Positions 17,870-27,350 of a stretch of DNA of 64,000 nucleotides are shown in pieces. This DNA is from an uncultured Bacilli bacterium. Lineage in GTDB: Bacteria; Bacillota_I; Bacilli_A; RFN20; CAG-631. The stretch is taken from positions 23,015 through 87,014 of the forward strand of contig CAKPXF010000009.1 of NCBI GenBank assembly GCA_934201705.1, given 5' to 3'. The number at the start of each line of letters is the position of its first letter. The stretch's first letter is position 1. The translations under genes were made by a program, and so were the position numbers. The notes under the pieces are model-generated. The model saw nothing but the letters and a program-made list of their open reading frames with translations, had not been told where the DNA came from and did not search any database.

Positions 17870-18574
17870 ATGAATGACACTTTTAAAATAAATAAAGATT
17901 TCTTTGCTAATAAAAATTTATTAATACTTGGAGATTCAGTCTCTGCTCAAGCAACTATTGGAAATAACAAAACATATTCCACTTTATTAAAAGAAGAATT
18001 AAACATTAATGAATTAAAAAACGCTGCAATTGGGGGCACTACATTAACTTATATGTATGAAGGTAGTAACATCTATAAGGAATATAAAGACAATGCTGAA
18101 GCAATTGATGGTTGCCGTGTTGTTACTAATTTAAGTAAAAATAATGAATTAAGTAAATTTGATTATGTAATTATTGCCTATGGTCATAATGATCAATATT
18201 TTCAACCACCTCTTGATGAAGAAAACACCAATCCTTTAGCACTAAATGATATTCATTCATTTAAAAATAGCTATCGTTATATTATTAAAACATTAAAGGA
18301 AGCTAATAAAAATGTAAATATTATAATTTTAAACTGTACTTATTCAGAATATGATATTGTAAATCCAACAAAATATGCTGGTGGCTTAAAATATAGCGAT
18401 TATAGAAATGCTAGTAAAGAAATTGCTGATGAATATAAACTAAAATATATTGATCCATGGAATTATATGAGACAATTTTGTGACTATAAAACTAATAAGT
18501 TTTACTATCTAGATAGTGTTCACTTATCAAAAAATGGGCATATTGAATTATTTAAATATTTGTTAAACAAATAA
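17870..18574 (+). CDS. SGNH/GDSL-family hydrolase, cytoplasmic
   Basis: This 234-residue protein carries all SGNH blocks: LILGDSVSAQ near residue 20 (nucleophile Ser), NAAIGGTTL (Gly), YGHNDQYF (Asn) and DSVHLSKNGH (Asp and His). No signal peptide is seen, which differs from the MORN-fused homologue at 238-1776. These enzymes are usually esterases or lipases; the substrate is unknown. It starts after GTGGAGGAATAATTAA and is followed at once by a strong terminator shared with the convergent yigZ gene. Confidence 0.85.
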   Translation: MNDTFKINKDFFANKNLLILGDSVSAQATIGNNKTYSTLLKEELNINELKNAAIGGTTLTYMYEGSNIYKEYKDNAEAIDGCRVVTNLSKNNELSKFDYVIIAYGHNDQYFQPPLDEENTNPLALNDIHSFKNSYRYIIKTLKEANKNVNIIILNCTYSEYDIVNPTKYAGGLKYSDYRNASKEIADEYKLKYIDPWNYMRQFCDYKTNKFYYLDSVHLSKNGHIELFKYLLNK

Positions 18575-18596
18575 AGGAGCACAAGGCTCCTTTTAA
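18573..18596. terminator. Bidirectional terminator between SGNH gene and yigZ
   Basis: AAAGGAGC and GCTCCTTT form an 8-bp stem with a 5-base loop and A/T tracts on both sides. It overlaps both stop codons. Confidence 0.85.
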
Positions 18597-19213
18597 TTTG
18601 TTCTTATCATTATTTTATCAATTTTTTCAAATTTAACATTTAAATATTCAATCTTCTTCTTTAATTCATTTACAACTTTATCATCTTTTATTATAAGAGA
18701 ATAAATAATATTATCATAATACTCTTTTTTATTAATTACTATATTATTTATTTCAAGAATCTTATCTATTTCCTTTACTTTATCATAAGGAAAATATATT
18801 TTATAAAGTAAAGCTTCCTTTAAGGTAACAATCGCAGCACTTTTAACAACTAAAGCAGCAGCATTACTATAAGTTCTAGTTAGTCCACCAGCACCTAGCT
18901 TTATCCCGCCAAAATATCTAACAACTGCAAGCAATACATTTGTTAGATTATTTTTCCTTAATACATTTAATATAGGAGCACCTGCAGTTTGTGATGGCTC
19001 ATTATCATCATTTGCTTTATAAAGTAATACATTATCTTCATTTATTATATAAGCATAACAAATATGAGTTGCTTCAATATGCATTTCTTTTAATTTTAAA
19101 AGAATGTCTTTAGCTTCTTCTTTATTATCACATGGAAAAAGATAAGCAATAAATTTACTTTTAGAAACTATTAACATATCACTAATTTCATTACTTATCG
19201 TTTTTATTTCCAT
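18593..19213 (-). CDS. yigZ: YigZ/IMPACT family protein
   Basis: This 206-residue protein belongs to UPF0029. The signature DDNEPSQTAGAPIL and VVRYFGGIKLGAGGL (about residues 72-112) is clear, and a C-terminal domain of the YigZ type (DUF1949-like) follows from about residue 135. In bacteria it is linked to translation regulation by analogy with yeast IMPACT/YIH1, but the biochemical role is unsettled. It lies 9 bases after the GH13 gene on the same strand and is probably co-transcribed with it. Confidence 0.92.
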   Translation of the reverse strand: MEIKTISNEISDMLIVSKSKFIAYLFPCDNKEEAKDILLKLKEMHIEATHICYAYIINEDNVLLYKANDDNEPSQTAGAPILNVLRKNNLTNVLLAVVRYFGGIKLGAGGLTRTYSNAAALVVKSAAIVTLKEALLYKIYFPYDKVKEIDKILEINNIVINKKEYYDNIIYSLIIKDDKVVNELKKKIEYLNVKFEKIDKIMIRTN

Positions 19214-19222
19214 ATTCTTCTC

Positions 19223-20878
19223 CTAGTTTTTCTTTATATATAATAATACACTTTGATAAGGTTTTAAATAGTAATTTTCAAAAGTACTATAGTTATTTAA
19301 TAGAATATTCTTTTTATAATTTTCATATTTTTTCATTACTTTACATATTAAAGCCTTATTACTAAATGATGAAATAACAAGCAGTATTTCATTATCCAAC
19401 ACTCTTTCATAAGCAAAAATATTTTTATCTTTTAAAGCTAAATCATTATAAACACCATTTTTAACAATGTTAGAGTATTGCTTTCTTACACTAATTAATT
19501 TTCTATAAAATGATAAAATTGAATTTTTATCAAGAGATTGCTTTTTTACATTTATTACATCTTTATTAGAATTAACTTGAATCCAAGGAGTAGTAGTTGA
19601 AAAGCCTGCATATTTTTCATTATTCCATTGCATTGGGGTTCTAGCATTATCACGAGTACCATTTCTAATTGATTTTTCTATGTATTTTTTGCTTAAATGT
19701 AAGGCTTTCATAGTTTTGATAACATCTTTTGTTTCAACATCTTCAAATTCATCAATTGATTTGACATTTAAATTAGTCATGCCAATTTCCTGTCCTTGAT
19801 AAATAAAGGGAGTTCCTTTTAAAAAATACATTGTAATTGCTAGCATTTTAGCTGATTCATTTTTATATTCTTTAATTGATGTATTAAATCTACCACAGCT
19901 TCTTCTTTGATCATGATTTTCATAAAAAATAGAATTCCATCCTATGTCTTTAAGACCATATTGATATTTATCAATTATTTTTTTAAATCTTTTTAAGTTA
20001 AATTTACGCATTAGCCATTTAACACCAAAATAATTATCAATATTTGTATGATCAAAGTTAAAAACCATCGATAATTCATTTCTTTTATCACCAGTAAGCT
20101 TTTTAACATCATCAATTGTAGTAAAAACCGTTTCACCAACAGTCATACAATCATAATTTTTTAAAACATCATTATTTATTTCTTGTAAAAATTCATGTAA
20201 TCTTGGTCCATTGATAAAATATTTTTTACCAACTAAAATAAGTGGATTATGGCCATTTTTAAAACGTTGGTCCTTAGAAATCAAATTAATAACATCGCAT
20301 CTAAAGCCATCAACTCCCATATCTAAATAAAATTTGATGATGTCTTTATATTCTTGCCTAACTTTTTCATTTTCCCAGTTAACATCTGGTTGCTTTTTAT
20401 TAAATAAGTGTAAATAATATGAATTAGTAGCTTCATCATATTCCCAAGCCTTTTCACCAAAAAAGCCTGTCCAATTGTTTTTTTTCTTTCGCCAAATGTA
20501 ATAATTTCTATAGGGATTATCTTCACTTTTCCTTGATTCTATAAACCATTTATGCTCATCTGATGTATGATTGGCAACTAAATCCATTATTAGACGAATG
20601 TTATTATTATGAAGCTTATTAATTAATTCTTTTAAATCATCCATCGTACCAAATTTATCATATATTTTTTTATAATCTTTAATGTCATAGCCATTATCAG
20701 CCATTGGTGATTCATAAACTGGTGATAGCCAAACGCAATTGATTCCTAAGTAAGCTAAATAATCAACTTTTTCAATAATGCCTTTTATATCTCCAATTCC
20801 ATCATTATTACTATCTTTAAAGGAACGTGGATATATTTGATAAACTATTGCATCCTTAAACCATTTACTATTATCCAT
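19223..20878 (-). CDS. GH13 oligo-1,6-glucosidase/alpha-glucosidase
   Basis: This 551-residue cytosolic enzyme belongs to the GH13 alpha-glucosidase group. The start WFKDAIVYQIYPRSF and the region DLVANHTSDEHKWF are typical. The nucleophile Asp lies in GFRCDVINLI (near residue 195), the acid/base Glu in VGETVF (near 248), and the third Asp in ENHDQRRS (near 321). The Val right after the nucleophile is the residue seen in 1,6-specific members, whereas maltases mostly have Thr, so isomaltose-type substrates are favoured. It sits 3 bases after a GPH sugar symporter gene, suggesting uptake and cleavage of alpha-glucosides. Confidence 0.92.
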   Translation of the reverse strand: MDNSKWFKDAIVYQIYPRSFKDSNNDGIGDIKGIIEKVDYLAYLGINCVWLSPVYESPMADNGYDIKDYKKIYDKFGTMDDLKELINKLHNNNIRLIMDLVANHTSDEHKWFIESRKSEDNPYRNYYIWRKKKNNWTGFFGEKAWEYDEATNSYYLHLFNKKQPDVNWENEKVRQEYKDIIKFYLDMGVDGFRCDVINLISKDQRFKNGHNPLILVGKKYFINGPRLHEFLQEINNDVLKNYDCMTVGETVFTTIDDVKKLTGDKRNELSMVFNFDHTNIDNYFGVKWLMRKFNLKRFKKIIDKYQYGLKDIGWNSIFYENHDQRRSCGRFNTSIKEYKNESAKMLAITMYFLKGTPFIYQGQEIGMTNLNVKSIDEFEDVETKDVIKTMKALHLSKKYIEKSIRNGTRDNARTPMQWNNEKYAGFSTTTPWIQVNSNKDVINVKKQSLDKNSILSFYRKLISVRKQYSNIVKNGVYNDLALKDKNIFAYERVLDNEILLVISSFSNKALICKVMKKYENYKKNILLNNYSTFENYYLKPYQSVLLYIKKN

Positions 20879-20881
20879 AAA

Positions 20882-22480
20882 TTAGCCCTTATTCAACTCT
20901 CTTTGCTTTAATTCATTTAAAATTTTTTCATACATATCTTCATCAATAATATATTTCTTTTTGATAACTACCCAAGCAATAATGAATAGTACAATAGGTA
21001 AAATACACATTGTGGCTGTTAAGCCTAAAATGGCAGAATTATTTACTGTAAATAATGTGTTAGCATATGCTCTTAAGCCTTCTACTGTTGTTGATGACGT
21101 AGCTAAATATTCACTAATTTTTAGCATATCATGTCCTGCTTCTTCTAAATACGCTAAAACACTATAAAGCGTTTGATTACCATCTAGCATTCCAATTGCA
21201 ACCTCGACTTCGCCTACTGCACTAGTTGCATTATATAAGCCACAAATAATTAAGGTTAAAGCAACTATTCCATATTGTAAGGCTCCTGCTAGTTTAACCA
21301 TAAATGGACGTACTGTAAAAGTAATAGCTGCATGATTAGTACCACTTTGCCATTCATCATATTCAATAGTATTAGTAAGCATTACAAGCATTGTTAAATA
21401 AAATACACCTTGCCCTGAAAAAATAAATATTCCTATAATACATAAAATAATAAAGCATGCCATACCGCTTAAGGCATTAGCAAAAATAAAGAAAGCAATA
21501 TATCCAATAGCTAAACAAATTATAGAAAAATTAACTAAAACACTACGACGAAACTTATTAGCAAGTAATGGATAAATTGCTTGAGAAGCAAGTGTTCCTA
21601 AAGCATAGATGACTGTAAAAATAGTCATCATAGTTCCTCCGCTCATACTGCCATCATTTGATGATAAATAGCCAAATTTAAAGTAAAAGAAGTTTTGCCC
21701 AAAAGCATTTAAAACAGCACTTCCTAATGAATAAAGTAATACTACAATAGCCATTACTAATAATTGCTTATTAGAAAGCAATATTTTTACCATTCCTTTT
21801 AATGATACTTTGTCCTCATCTTTGATTTCCATTACTTCTTCTTTATCAAGTTTAAATTTATCATTTTTATTATCATGCACTCCAAAAAATACAAGTAATT
21901 GACAAGCTAAAAATATTAAAGCACAAACAATTGAAATAATTCTATAAGCCATAACCATTCTTCCTGGCGTTAGCATTGGTATAATACCACCTGAAATAAA
22001 TGCACCAAGGGAAGCAAAAACAGCAACCATCGTTGTTAAGTTATCCCTTTCTTTTTTCTCGCTTGCTAAAGCAGGTAGTAAATCCCAATAGGAAATATCA
22101 TTCATTGTAAATGTCATCCCCCATAATAAGTAAGCAACACCTATAAATACAACATTTGCCCAGCCATTATTAAATCTAACTGAAAACATTAAAACTAAAA
22201 CTATAGAGTTTAAAATGGCTCCAAATAAAACCCAAGGACGATATTTTCCAAAGCGGGTACTAGTATTAGTAATTATAGTTCCCATCATTGGATCATTAAT
22301 AGCATCCCAAATACGACAAATCACAATAATTGTTGATATTGCTATAAATTGTGAAGTATTAAACATACCAGTATATTGTAGATATGTTAATAAAAACAAA
22401 CTAACAAGAGTATAGCTCATGTCACGGCCAATACATCCAAGTGATAATGACCACTTGTTTCTTTTATTTACTTTTTCCAT
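20882..22480 (-). CDS. GPH-family sugar:cation symporter
   Basis: This 532-residue membrane protein has about 12 membrane helices and the MelB/GPH signature NDPMMGTIITNTSTRFGKYR (about residues 60-80). A central loop is highly charged (DNKNDKFKLDKEEVMEIKDE) and a long extracytoplasmic loop lies near 440-490. GPH proteins take up glycosides with protons or sodium. It is the first gene of a probable operon with the GH13 glucosidase and yigZ, so an alpha-glucoside is the likely cargo. Confidence 0.9.
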   Translation of the reverse strand: MEKVNKRNKWSLSLGCIGRDMSYTLVSLFLLTYLQYTGMFNTSQFIAISTIIVICRIWDAINDPMMGTIITNTSTRFGKYRPWVLFGAILNSIVLVLMFSVRFNNGWANVVFIGVAYLLWGMTFTMNDISYWDLLPALASEKKERDNLTTMVAVFASLGAFISGGIIPMLTPGRMVMAYRIISIVCALIFLACQLLVFFGVHDNKNDKFKLDKEEVMEIKDEDKVSLKGMVKILLSNKQLLVMAIVVLLYSLGSAVLNAFGQNFFYFKFGYLSSNDGSMSGGTMMTIFTVIYALGTLASQAIYPLLANKFRRSVLVNFSIICLAIGYIAFFIFANALSGMACFIILCIIGIFIFSGQGVFYLTMLVMLTNTIEYDEWQSGTNHAAITFTVRPFMVKLAGALQYGIVALTLIICGLYNATSAVGEVEVAIGMLDGNQTLYSVLAYLEEAGHDMLKISEYLATSSTTVEGLRAYANTLFTVNNSAILGLTATMCILPIVLFIIAWVVIKKKYIIDEDMYEKILNELKQRELNKG

Positions 22481-22494
22481 AAATTCCTCCTAAA

Positions 22495-22518
22495 ATATAT
22501 GTAATCCCATACATATAT
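22495..22518. promoter_or_regulatory. Candidate operator ahead of the symporter operon
   Basis: A perfect 9-bp inverted repeat, ATATATGTA at 22495 and TACATATAT at 22510, with a 6-base spacer, lies 15 bases upstream of the start codon and overlaps a minus-strand TATAAT (22517-22522). The position suits a repressor. No regulator gene is adjacent. Confidence 0.45.
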
Positions 22519-22532
22519 TATAAACAAAAAAG

Positions 22533-22563
22533 AAAAAAAAGAAAATAATATTATTTTCTTTTT
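22533..22563 (-). terminator. Terminator at the end of the DUF362 gene
   Basis: A perfect palindrome centred at 22549/22550 (GAAAATAAT/ATTATTTTC, extended by A/T) overlaps the last codons and is followed on the minus strand by eight T. Confidence 0.6.
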
Positions 22564-23711
22564 GTAATTATTTTTGCTAAAAGCGTCTTATGTGTTTTCA
22601 TTGCGCCAACTGGGCAAAATTCTTGGCAACAAAAGCATCTAATGCATTTCTTTTTATTAATAATTGGTTTTTTATTTTTCATAGTTATAGCTTTAGCTGG
22701 ACAAATATTAGCGCATTTTTGGCAGCCAATGCATTGCTTCTTATTTGCTTTTGGCCTTAAAATTAATACTTTAGTTGCTATTTTTCCAAGCAATCGTTTA
22801 AAAAAGCCATTATCTTTGCTACCATAAAATTCAATTGTATCTTGATGCTCAATGTTTTTAAAATCCTTAACTATATATGGTGTAATATCAAAGTTAATAT
22901 CTACTTTATTAAAATCATCTACACATAGATTTCTATTTATAGCTTCTTTTATCGTTACAACTTGATTTATGTCAAGATTCATTAGTTTTGCACAAACTAT
23001 ATCTAAATTATAAGGCTTTTCACTAGCAAGTAATAAGTTAACACTACGCGGAGTTCCCATTGTCGGGCCATTTCCTTCCATTGCTGTTATAGCATCAACT
23101 AAATGAAGCTTACATTTATAAAACTCTTGGATATCTATTAGCATATTTGCAAAATCAACATGATTATTATATCTATAATGATATTCAAGCTTTAAAGTTC
23201 CTGGAACTGAACCAAACATATTTTTAACTGCAGCTGATAATGACATCATTCCATGTGTTTTCATCTTACAACAATTAATAATAAAATCAGCTTTTAATAA
23301 ATATTTACAGCAATCAAGATTTTTAACAACCTTTAAATAAGGTGTTTTAACTACTTCTTGGCTAAAATCATGATTTAGCTTAACGTTATCATTTTCAAGC
23401 TTATTTAATGTTGTTTTATGATAAGAACTATTTAAAACAGTTTCATTATATAATCCTCCTGGACTATCACCAATTATTACACTAGCCCCTTTATTAACTA
23501 ATATCTTGCACAATCCCTTTAAAACACTAGGATTAGTAATAATAGCACTTTCAGGCTTACTTGAGGCTACTAAATTAGTTTTAATAGCAACAACACAGCC
23601 TTTGTAAACAAAATCTATAAGATGATTGTCTAAAAGTAGCTTTTTTAATGCTTTATCAATATTATTATCTTCATAATCATTGCAATTTATAGCATATACC
23701 TTTTCGTTCAT
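22551..23711 (-). CDS. DUF362 protein with two 4Fe-4S ferredoxin motifs
   Basis: This 386-residue protein has a DUF362 domain over roughly residues 30-260, including AIKTNLVASSKPESAIITNP and CCKMKTHGMMSLSAAVKNMF. A C-terminal bacterial ferredoxin module follows (about 325-375) with CIGCQKCANICP and CIRCFCCQEFCP. The eight cysteines should bind two 4Fe-4S clusters. DUF362-ferredoxin proteins are widespread in anaerobes, but the reaction is not known; electron transfer is likely. The ybaK gene lies just upstream on the same strand. Confidence 0.85.
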   Translation of the reverse strand: MNEKVYAINCNDYEDNNIDKALKKLLLDNHLIDFVYKGCVVAIKTNLVASSKPESAIITNPSVLKGLCKILVNKGASVIIGDSPGGLYNETVLNSSYHKTTLNKLENDNVKLNHDFSQEVVKTPYLKVVKNLDCCKYLLKADFIINCCKMKTHGMMSLSAAVKNMFGSVPGTLKLEYHYRYNNHVDFANMLIDIQEFYKCKLHLVDAITAMEGNGPTMGTPRSVNLLLASEKPYNLDIVCAKLMNLDINQVVTIKEAINRNLCVDDFNKVDINFDITPYIVKDFKNIEHQDTIEFYGSKDNGFFKRLLGKIATKVLILRPKANKKQCIGCQKCANICPAKAITMKNKKPIINKKKCIRCFCCQEFCPVGAMKTHKTLLAKIITKRK

Positions 23712-23734
23712 TTTTATTGTTTCCTTTTATAAAT

Positions 23735-24199
23735 TTAATCTATTATATCATTGAAAGTTGCATTAACAAGATGCGAAAGCTCATAAGGATTTATTTCAAT
23801 GTTCATTCCAACCTTTCCAGCAGATACTAAAATTACATCAAATAATTGGGCGGTATCATTAATTACTGTATCAAATTGTTTTTTCATTCCAATTGGTGAA
23901 CAGCCTCCATGAATATAGCCAGTTAATGGTAATAATTCCTTTTGATGAATCATTTCAATAGATTTAACATTAACCGCTTTAGCAGCCTTTTTTAAGTTTA
24001 ATGTGCCATTAACAGGAATTACAAAAACAAAGTGTTGCTTAGTATTTGAAACTGTAACTAATGTTTTAAAAACCTCATCTTCACTTTTATTAACAACTTT
24101 AGCAATTTCTTGACCATTTGTTAAATTATTATCGTATTCATGAACTACATATTTAATATTACTTGCATCAAGCAAACGAAGAGCATTTGTTTTTTCCAT
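23735..24199 (-). CDS. ybaK: Cys-tRNA(Pro)/Cys-tRNA(Cys) deacylase YbaK/EbsC
   Basis: This 154-residue member of the YbaK/ProX editing family hydrolyses mischarged Cys-tRNA(Pro). Conserved landmarks are EVFKTLVTV, FVFVIPVNGTLNLKKAAKA (with the catalytic Lys in the LKK segment), GYIHGGCSPIGMKK and the closing VSAGKVGMNIEINPYEL. Length and layout match EbsC of Firmicutes. It precedes the DUF362 gene by 23 bases and is likely co-transcribed. Confidence 0.92.
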   Translation of the reverse strand: MEKTNALRLLDASNIKYVVHEYDNNLTNGQEIAKVVNKSEDEVFKTLVTVSNTKQHFVFVIPVNGTLNLKKAAKAVNVKSIEMIHQKELLPLTGYIHGGCSPIGMKKQFDTVINDTAQLFDVILVSAGKVGMNIEINPYELSHLVNATFNDIID

Positions 24200-24249
24200 A
24201 TTAAAAACCTCTATTTGATTATACTATTTTACAAAAAAATAGTCCACAT

Positions 24250-24279
24250 AAAAAGATATTAAGTTATGCGCTTAATATC
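24250..24279 (-). terminator. Terminator of the VWA lipoprotein operon
   Basis: GATATTAAG (24255-24263) and CTTAATATC (24271-24279) form a 9-bp stem with a 7-base loop, followed on the minus strand by TTTTTATG. It sits 7 bases past the stop at 24287. Confidence 0.7.
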
Positions 24280-24286
24280 CATTTTT

Positions 24287-25855
24287 TTAATACACTATCT
24301 TATAAATATTAGTTTGTAAAACAGCAAAATCAATTGATTTTGCTTTTCTATCTACTTCAGTAATGGTAATATTTATTCCATCTTTAAATAATGTGTAAAC
24401 AAATTTATTATTTATCTCATCATTACTTGTATTTTTTATAGTAAAGCCTAATTCTTGATACTTTTTAATTATTGTATTAACTGAATTATTTAAAGTTAAG
24501 CCATTAAAGCTAAATTCTTTATCGCTTATAAAAATATGAGTTATGCATCGATTTATAGTAAATGAACAATCAGGGAAAGCATATGACTCATAAAAAACTA
24601 TATTATTTTCATCACCATCATATTTTTTATCAAAGAATTTAAAAATACCAAATCCAGGAAGATAAGTATAATTTGAAGAAATTTCACTTTCTTGTATTTC
24701 TTGTAGCAAAGAAAATTCTTTAGATAATTTTATGCTTTTAGCAGTATTTTTTACTTTCTCTATATATAAATCAAAAGGTAAATACTCGTTGTCATTAACG
24801 AAATATTTTCTTTCATGTAGCTCATAATTTTTATAACTAAAGTATAGTTTAATTTCAATTTCCTTCTTTTTAAATACCAAATAAACTGGTCCTCCGCAGC
24901 AAGGATCAATTTTGTATAAATTAACCACATAGCCATTATATGTTTCATTATTTATTAATGGCTCGTCATGCTTTAATAAAGATATTATATCTCTTAGTTC
25001 ATAATTTTTAATGCTATTATAATTTGCTAGTTTATCATCATATACAATTCCATTAGAATAAATCTTTACATTTTCCTTATTTATTTCATATGTGTAGGAA
25101 GAATTAATTGCTGAATTGTATTTAAAGTATTCAATGCCATTAGCTTTTTGACCTTCGATTATATAGTCATTTGTAATAGCTGAATAATAATAATCTTTTG
25201 CAGCTTTTTCATTTAATATATTAATGAATTCATCACAATAATCATTTAGTTCTTCATCAATTGTTTTAGTCTCTATTTCTTTTTTATTTATTTTACTTTT
25301 ATCAAAATCAATAGCATATAAACCATCAAGGATGTTATTTTCTTTATTCTTTTTTATTGTACCAGTGAACTTTAAACCATCATAAATCTCATTAGTTGAA
25401 AAAAAGCTATTATCATCTACAACAAAATACTCAGGTAAAACATAATCTTTTGTAGAATCATCACAAACTATACTATATCCACCACCTGGATTTAAAACAG
25501 TAGTAAAGTCTATTTTTTCTGACTTACTAACTTCAACATTTAAAACATTCCCTTCAAGTTTAGCAATTTCAGGATATGTTTCTTGAATTGTTAAATTCCC
25601 AAAGTATGATACCTTTACAACATCTCCAGCATATAATTTATCAATTTCGTAATTTGTATGATTAAAGAAAACTAACATATTACCAAATAATAAAGTTGCA
25701 CTGCTTTTAATATAATTTCCATAATCTAAAGTCATGGTTTTAGTAATACTATTAGCGGTTATTTTACTACTATCATCAATTGATGAATTAGTATTTTCTG
25801 CACATGAAACAAAAATTAAAGAAATTAAAAGCAAACCTAAATATCTTTTTTTCAT
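24287..25855 (-). CDS. Hypothetical lipoprotein of the VWA operon
   Basis: This 522-residue predicted lipoprotein (lipobox FVSC, Cys18) is not recognised. After a short Ser/Asp linker it is mainly beta-strand-like with several lysine- and asparagine-rich stretches, and it shows no obvious catalytic motif. A hydrophilic central region (about 165-330) contains many Tyr and Asn residues. It is the last gene of a run beginning with the membrane XRE regulator at 28663, separated from the VWA gene by 38 bases. A role at the cell surface is all that can be inferred. Confidence 0.7.
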   Translation of the reverse strand: MKKRYLGLLLISLIFVSCAENTNSSIDDSSKITANSITKTMTLDYGNYIKSSATLLFGNMLVFFNHTNYEIDKLYAGDVVKVSYFGNLTIQETYPEIAKLEGNVLNVEVSKSEKIDFTTVLNPGGGYSIVCDDSTKDYVLPEYFVVDDNSFFSTNEIYDGLKFTGTIKKNKENNILDGLYAIDFDKSKINKKEIETKTIDEELNDYCDEFINILNEKAAKDYYYSAITNDYIIEGQKANGIEYFKYNSAINSSYTYEINKENVKIYSNGIVYDDKLANYNSIKNYELRDIISLLKHDEPLINNETYNGYVVNLYKIDPCCGGPVYLVFKKKEIEIKLYFSYKNYELHERKYFVNDNEYLPFDLYIEKVKNTAKSIKLSKEFSLLQEIQESEISSNYTYLPGFGIFKFFDKKYDGDENNIVFYESYAFPDCSFTINRCITHIFISDKEFSFNGLTLNNSVNTIIKKYQELGFTIKNTSNDEINNKFVYTLFKDGINITITEVDRKAKSIDFAVLQTNIYKIVY

Positions 25856-25893
25856 ATATACTTATCTACCTTTTTAAATTTCATTATATTTTT

Positions 25894-27348
25894 TTAATCC
25901 ATATTCAATGTATAATTCTTATTTGCGCGATTTACTAAGTTTAAAAATTCTTCTTTATATTCATCATTTAGTATATCTTTATCAATACGATTAAGTAAAT
26001 GCGTATAGCTTGAATCCCCTTTATATTTTGAATCCCTTAGAATTAAAGCAAATTCAACTACATAGGATGCAAAGATTAAATCATTTGAAGCTGGTTTAAC
26101 ATTATTAATTTCACAAATATTTTCTTTTAACTCATTTGTTTTTACATCTTTATATCTTAATGTTGTTTTAAAGTAAAATTCGTCAAGTTCACTTTCCTTT
26201 AGTTCTATTTCATATAAAGCAATTACTGAATGTCCCTCACCTATTTCACCAGCATCAGTATTTTCATCATTAAATTCATCATTGCTTAATAATTTGTTCT
26301 CGTAGCCAAGTAAACGATATTTATTAATTTTATTAGGATTAAACTCAACTTGTATTTTACAATCCTTTGCAACAGTGTTCATAACACTACCTAATTCTTC
26401 AACAAATACTTTTTTTGCTTCGTATAATGAATCAATATAATAAGCATTGCCATTTCCATTTTTAGCTAATGTTTCCATAGTGTTATGCTTTGTATTACCT
26501 ATTCCATAGCCCATTATAGATAAATAAACTCCACTATTTCTTTTACTCGATATGAAATCTTCAAGTTGATGTTGGTTACTAATTCCAATATTAAAATCAC
26601 CATCAGTAGCTAAAATTATTCTATTATTTCCATCTTTTATGAAATTTTGTGAAGCAATTTCATATGCTTTTTGAATTCCCCCACTTCCATTAGTTCCTCC
26701 ACTTGCAATCAAGCTGTCAACAGCTTCAACAAGATTCTCCTTATTGCTTCCATTTATACCATTTGCAATAACTTTGACACCATTTGCATATGTTACAATA
26801 GAAATCGTATCATTTTCATTTAAACTTTTTGCCATTAATTTAAAGGATTCTTGAAATAATTGTAGCTTATCATACATAGATCCTGAAGTATCAATTAAAA
26901 AAACAAAGTTGTTTTTTGAATCATTAACTACTAATTCTTTAGCATTAACACTAATTGCTGCTAAATGGTGCAATTCATTCCAAGGGCAAGATGCAAGCTC
27001 TAAAGTAGTTGATAATGCCTCATTTGTATTATTAATATATGAGTAATTAAAATAATTCAGCATTTGTTCAATATTAACTGCATCCTTATTTATAGTATCG
27101 TTATTTTTTATTAGTCTTCTAATATTACTATAAGAATATGATGATGAATCAAGTGAAAAACTAGATGTTGGATTTATATTTGGATCAAAATAATTGTTTT
27201 CAGTAATTGTTGTATATTCTTCTGTATTTTGATAATCATAGAAATTATTGGCATCAGCAAGCATTCCGGCGTTATTTTTCATAGCACCTGAGCATGAGCA
27301 TATTAATAAAGGCATTAAGCACATAATATATTTTTTTAAAGTTTTCAT
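25894..27348 (-). CDS. VWA-domain lipoprotein (YfbK-like)
   Basis: This 484-residue lipoprotein (lipobox ICSC, Cys19) has a von Willebrand factor A domain. The MIDAS motif DTSGSM is at residues 153-158, followed by SGGTNGSGGIQKA and LATDGDFNIG, so the metal-binding site looks intact. The N-terminal part (NIEQMLNYFNYSY, CPWNELHHLA) and the C-terminal part (NPNKINKYRLLGYENKLLSN) match the YfbK-type arrangement of a VWA domain between conserved flanks. Such proteins usually bind protein partners through Mg2+. It is encoded 2 bases after a small lipoprotein in the same operon. Confidence 0.87.
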   Translation of the reverse strand: MKTLKKYIMCLMPLLICSCSGAMKNNAGMLADANNFYDYQNTEEYTTITENNYFDPNINPTSSFSLDSSSYSYSNIRRLIKNNDTINKDAVNIEQMLNYFNYSYINNTNEALSTTLELASCPWNELHHLAAISVNAKELVVNDSKNNFVFLIDTSGSMYDKLQLFQESFKLMAKSLNENDTISIVTYANGVKVIANGINGSNKENLVEAVDSLIASGGTNGSGGIQKAYEIASQNFIKDGNNRIILATDGDFNIGISNQHQLEDFISSKRNSGVYLSIMGYGIGNTKHNTMETLAKNGNGNAYYIDSLYEAKKVFVEELGSVMNTVAKDCKIQVEFNPNKINKYRLLGYENKLLSNDEFNDENTDAGEIGEGHSVIALYEIELKESELDEFYFKTTLRYKDVKTNELKENICEINNVKPASNDLIFASYVVEFALILRDSKYKGDSSYTHLLNRIDKDILNDEYKEEFLNLVNRANKNYTLNMD

Positions 27349-27350
27349 TT

